Assembly (NCBI GenBank): GCA_964019155.1
Contig: OZ025239.1
Coordinates: forward strand, 6,742,169-6,806,168
Length of the DNA: 64,000 nt
Source: Osedax fenrisi
Taxonomy: Eukaryota; Annelida; Polychaeta; Sabellida; Siboglinidae
Direction of reading: 5' to 3'
The position numbers were made by a program, and so were the translations under genes. Below the pieces are notes generated by a model. That model had not been told where the DNA came from, did not search any database, and worked only from the letters and a program-made list of their open reading frames with translations. This document shows, piece after piece, positions 62,288-64,000 of this stretch; position 1 is the first letter of the stretch, and each line of letters begins with the position of its first letter.

Positions 62288-64000
62288 ATGGAAAAATATA
62301 TTTGTTATAAATTTAAATTATCATCATCTGACCTCAGAAATGTTTGTCCTAAATGTACAAGTGGTAGAGCATCTTTTGGAAATAAAATAAGAAGATTTAA
62401 CGATAATATGTATATATATATAAAAAATAACGCAAATTTAATTTATATCCATTTTTAGATTATAGAACTTTCACAGTAAGTGGTTACATTTGGAATTCCG
62501 CAATGGAAAAAGAAAATGGTTTGATAAATGGTCCCAATCATGTGATTCCTTCTATGAATCGCGTAAAAAATATCCAAATGTTGATTGACTACCAGTGCAC
62601 TCTCCTAAAAAGTATTTTTTCAACTCCTCAATGCTAGATCAGTACTAAATAAAGTTGATTTGATTATACAATTAATTATTGATTCTAATTGTTCTATATC
62701 TGCTATTATTGAGACTTGGCTATAGCTATACTTATAGTTAACTATTGACGATTCTGATCTAGCATCCCAACTGACCTCTGGTGGTTTTAAAGTATTGATT
62801 ACCAATAAGTATACATCGTATGTTATGGCGGCCTAGATCTGTTATTCGTATAGGAACTTAAGCTTATTTCGTCATCCACCCCATGTTTCTCTTCATATGA
62901 AATTATGATCTGTAATATTCAGTTTCCTTCATTATTTACCATTATAATTATCTACCGTCCCCCTTCATCTAGCCTATGAGGTTTCTTACCTGACCTATCT
63001 TCTATTTTAGAATCTTTCACTCCAGTTAACACGGTTATTATTGGTGATTTTAATATTCAAATTAATAATGAAAATCATTCTTCATTATCTCTGAATAAAC
63101 TTATATTTGAGTATTTCCTGACGCAACATGTTTTCTTTACTACTAACACCAATAGTAATAATATTGAATTTTGTATATTTAGCTGATTCTAAATTAATTT
63201 CATATCCAACTCAAAGTTCTCCAATATCTGACCACTTTGCCATATTATTTGATTTGAACTTGCCGGTTATACAAATTAATCGACCTTCTAGAATCTAGAT
63301 GGTTTCGGAAAATGTCCTCTATTGATAAACCATTGTGTGTTAACTCTGTATTCCATCAACATAAAAACAGTATATCTTCTGTTTTGACTACACTTTTTAA
63401 TTATTTTAATTTGGAATTATCTCATTCGCTTGATATTTTAGACTACAACGTAAAACGCATTCTCAAAATTTTAATCTGATCTTATTTCCTTTAAAGTTTT
63501 CGATCGCTTTATAAGAAAAAATGTCTCTCTACCAACAAATCATACTTCACTGATATAATCGGTAGTTATGGAATATCTTCTAAACAAGCTTATACATTAT
63601 CTTTCACCTCAGTAGGTAACACCAAGACCAAGCATCTTCCGGATCAACCTGAGTTAGTTCTTTGTTCATAGTTTGCCAATTTATTCCAACAAATAATGTC
63701 GCATTATCAATGTACTTCCAAATATCAACTCGGTACGACTCAATTTAAATTTAACATCCACTCAGAATCATTATCTCCTCCTCATGTTAACATACATGGT
63801 GTTTCACAAGGCTCTGATCTTGGCCCTATATTGTTTATCATTTATATTATTCCTATAAAATCAATGTTTCACAAATATACTAGTATTAACTATCATCTTT
63901 ATTCAGATGATATATTCAGATATATAGTCATTTCCTAGTTATAGTGATTCTGGTATGATTAAAATATCTATTTTTAATTGTATTACTGATCTAACTAATT
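62288..64000 (+). pseudogene. LINE D, duplicated copy, cut by the window edge
   Basis: Copy of 38255-39967. The RT motif reads GVSQGSDLGP where copy 1 has GVSQGSVLGP, a further decay. The same RT deletion junction lies near 63768. Confidence 0.8.

Larger units (their letters stand above)
50496..64000. repeat. Long direct repeat, copy 2 (continues past the window)
   Basis: Begins in the middle of the inverted-repeat element (right part, to 50757) and follows copy 1 to the last base. Near the edge CTAACTAATT replaces CTAACTCATT. Confidence 0.95.

Overview
The window is eukaryotic, almost certainly metazoan. It is extremely AT-rich, full of (AT)n and (TAA)n microsatellites, and carries decayed non-LTR retrotransposons (jockey-superfamily and L2/CR1-like), tRNA-headed SINEs, hAT and other inverted-repeat DNA transposons, and motif-rich MITEs. 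There is no operon structure and no rRNA or CRISPR. The species cannot be named from the sequence. The only sequence that looks like a host gene is a minus-strand Ly6/uPAR-like gene at about 17-19 kb (possibly to 21 kb), recognised from two phase-compatible exons.

Layout. 1-1360 is one arm of a near-identical 1.35 kb inverted repeat whose partner is 14881-16240. Between the arms lie LINE A (1.4-6.07 kb, +), LINE A2 (6.46-8.4 kb, +), two minisatellites, LINE B (9.34-11.72 kb, -), a small hAT-like MITE with an 8-bp target duplication, an inverted-repeat element with a 92-bp tandem repeat, a tRNA-headed SINE and a 441-bp (TAA)147 array. 16.5-19.0 kb holds the Ly6-like gene; its last intron carries an 8 x 44 bp array of CRE-like plus CArG-box sequences and a MITE with perfect 56-bp inverted repeats. 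19-25 kb is AT microsatellites, SINEs and a LINE 3' end.

26453 to about 39967 recurs almost unchanged at 50496-64000, so the window appears to hold a direct duplication with a period near 24.04 kb that runs off the right edge. The repeated part contains half of an inverted-repeat element, a 'GGGGTCGGTA' MITE, a hAT derivative that keeps only the transposase C-terminus, 'GTGTCCGTATT' MITE copies, L2-like LINE C (-) and LINE D (+). The unduplicated 40-50 kb stretch holds LINE E, a zf-TTF/DUF4371-type hAT fragment, a SINE, LINE C-termini, (CCCAAA)n arrays and a nested MITE-in-MITE insertion.

Almost every coding trace is a broken transposable-element gene. The Ly6-like locus is the main exception.
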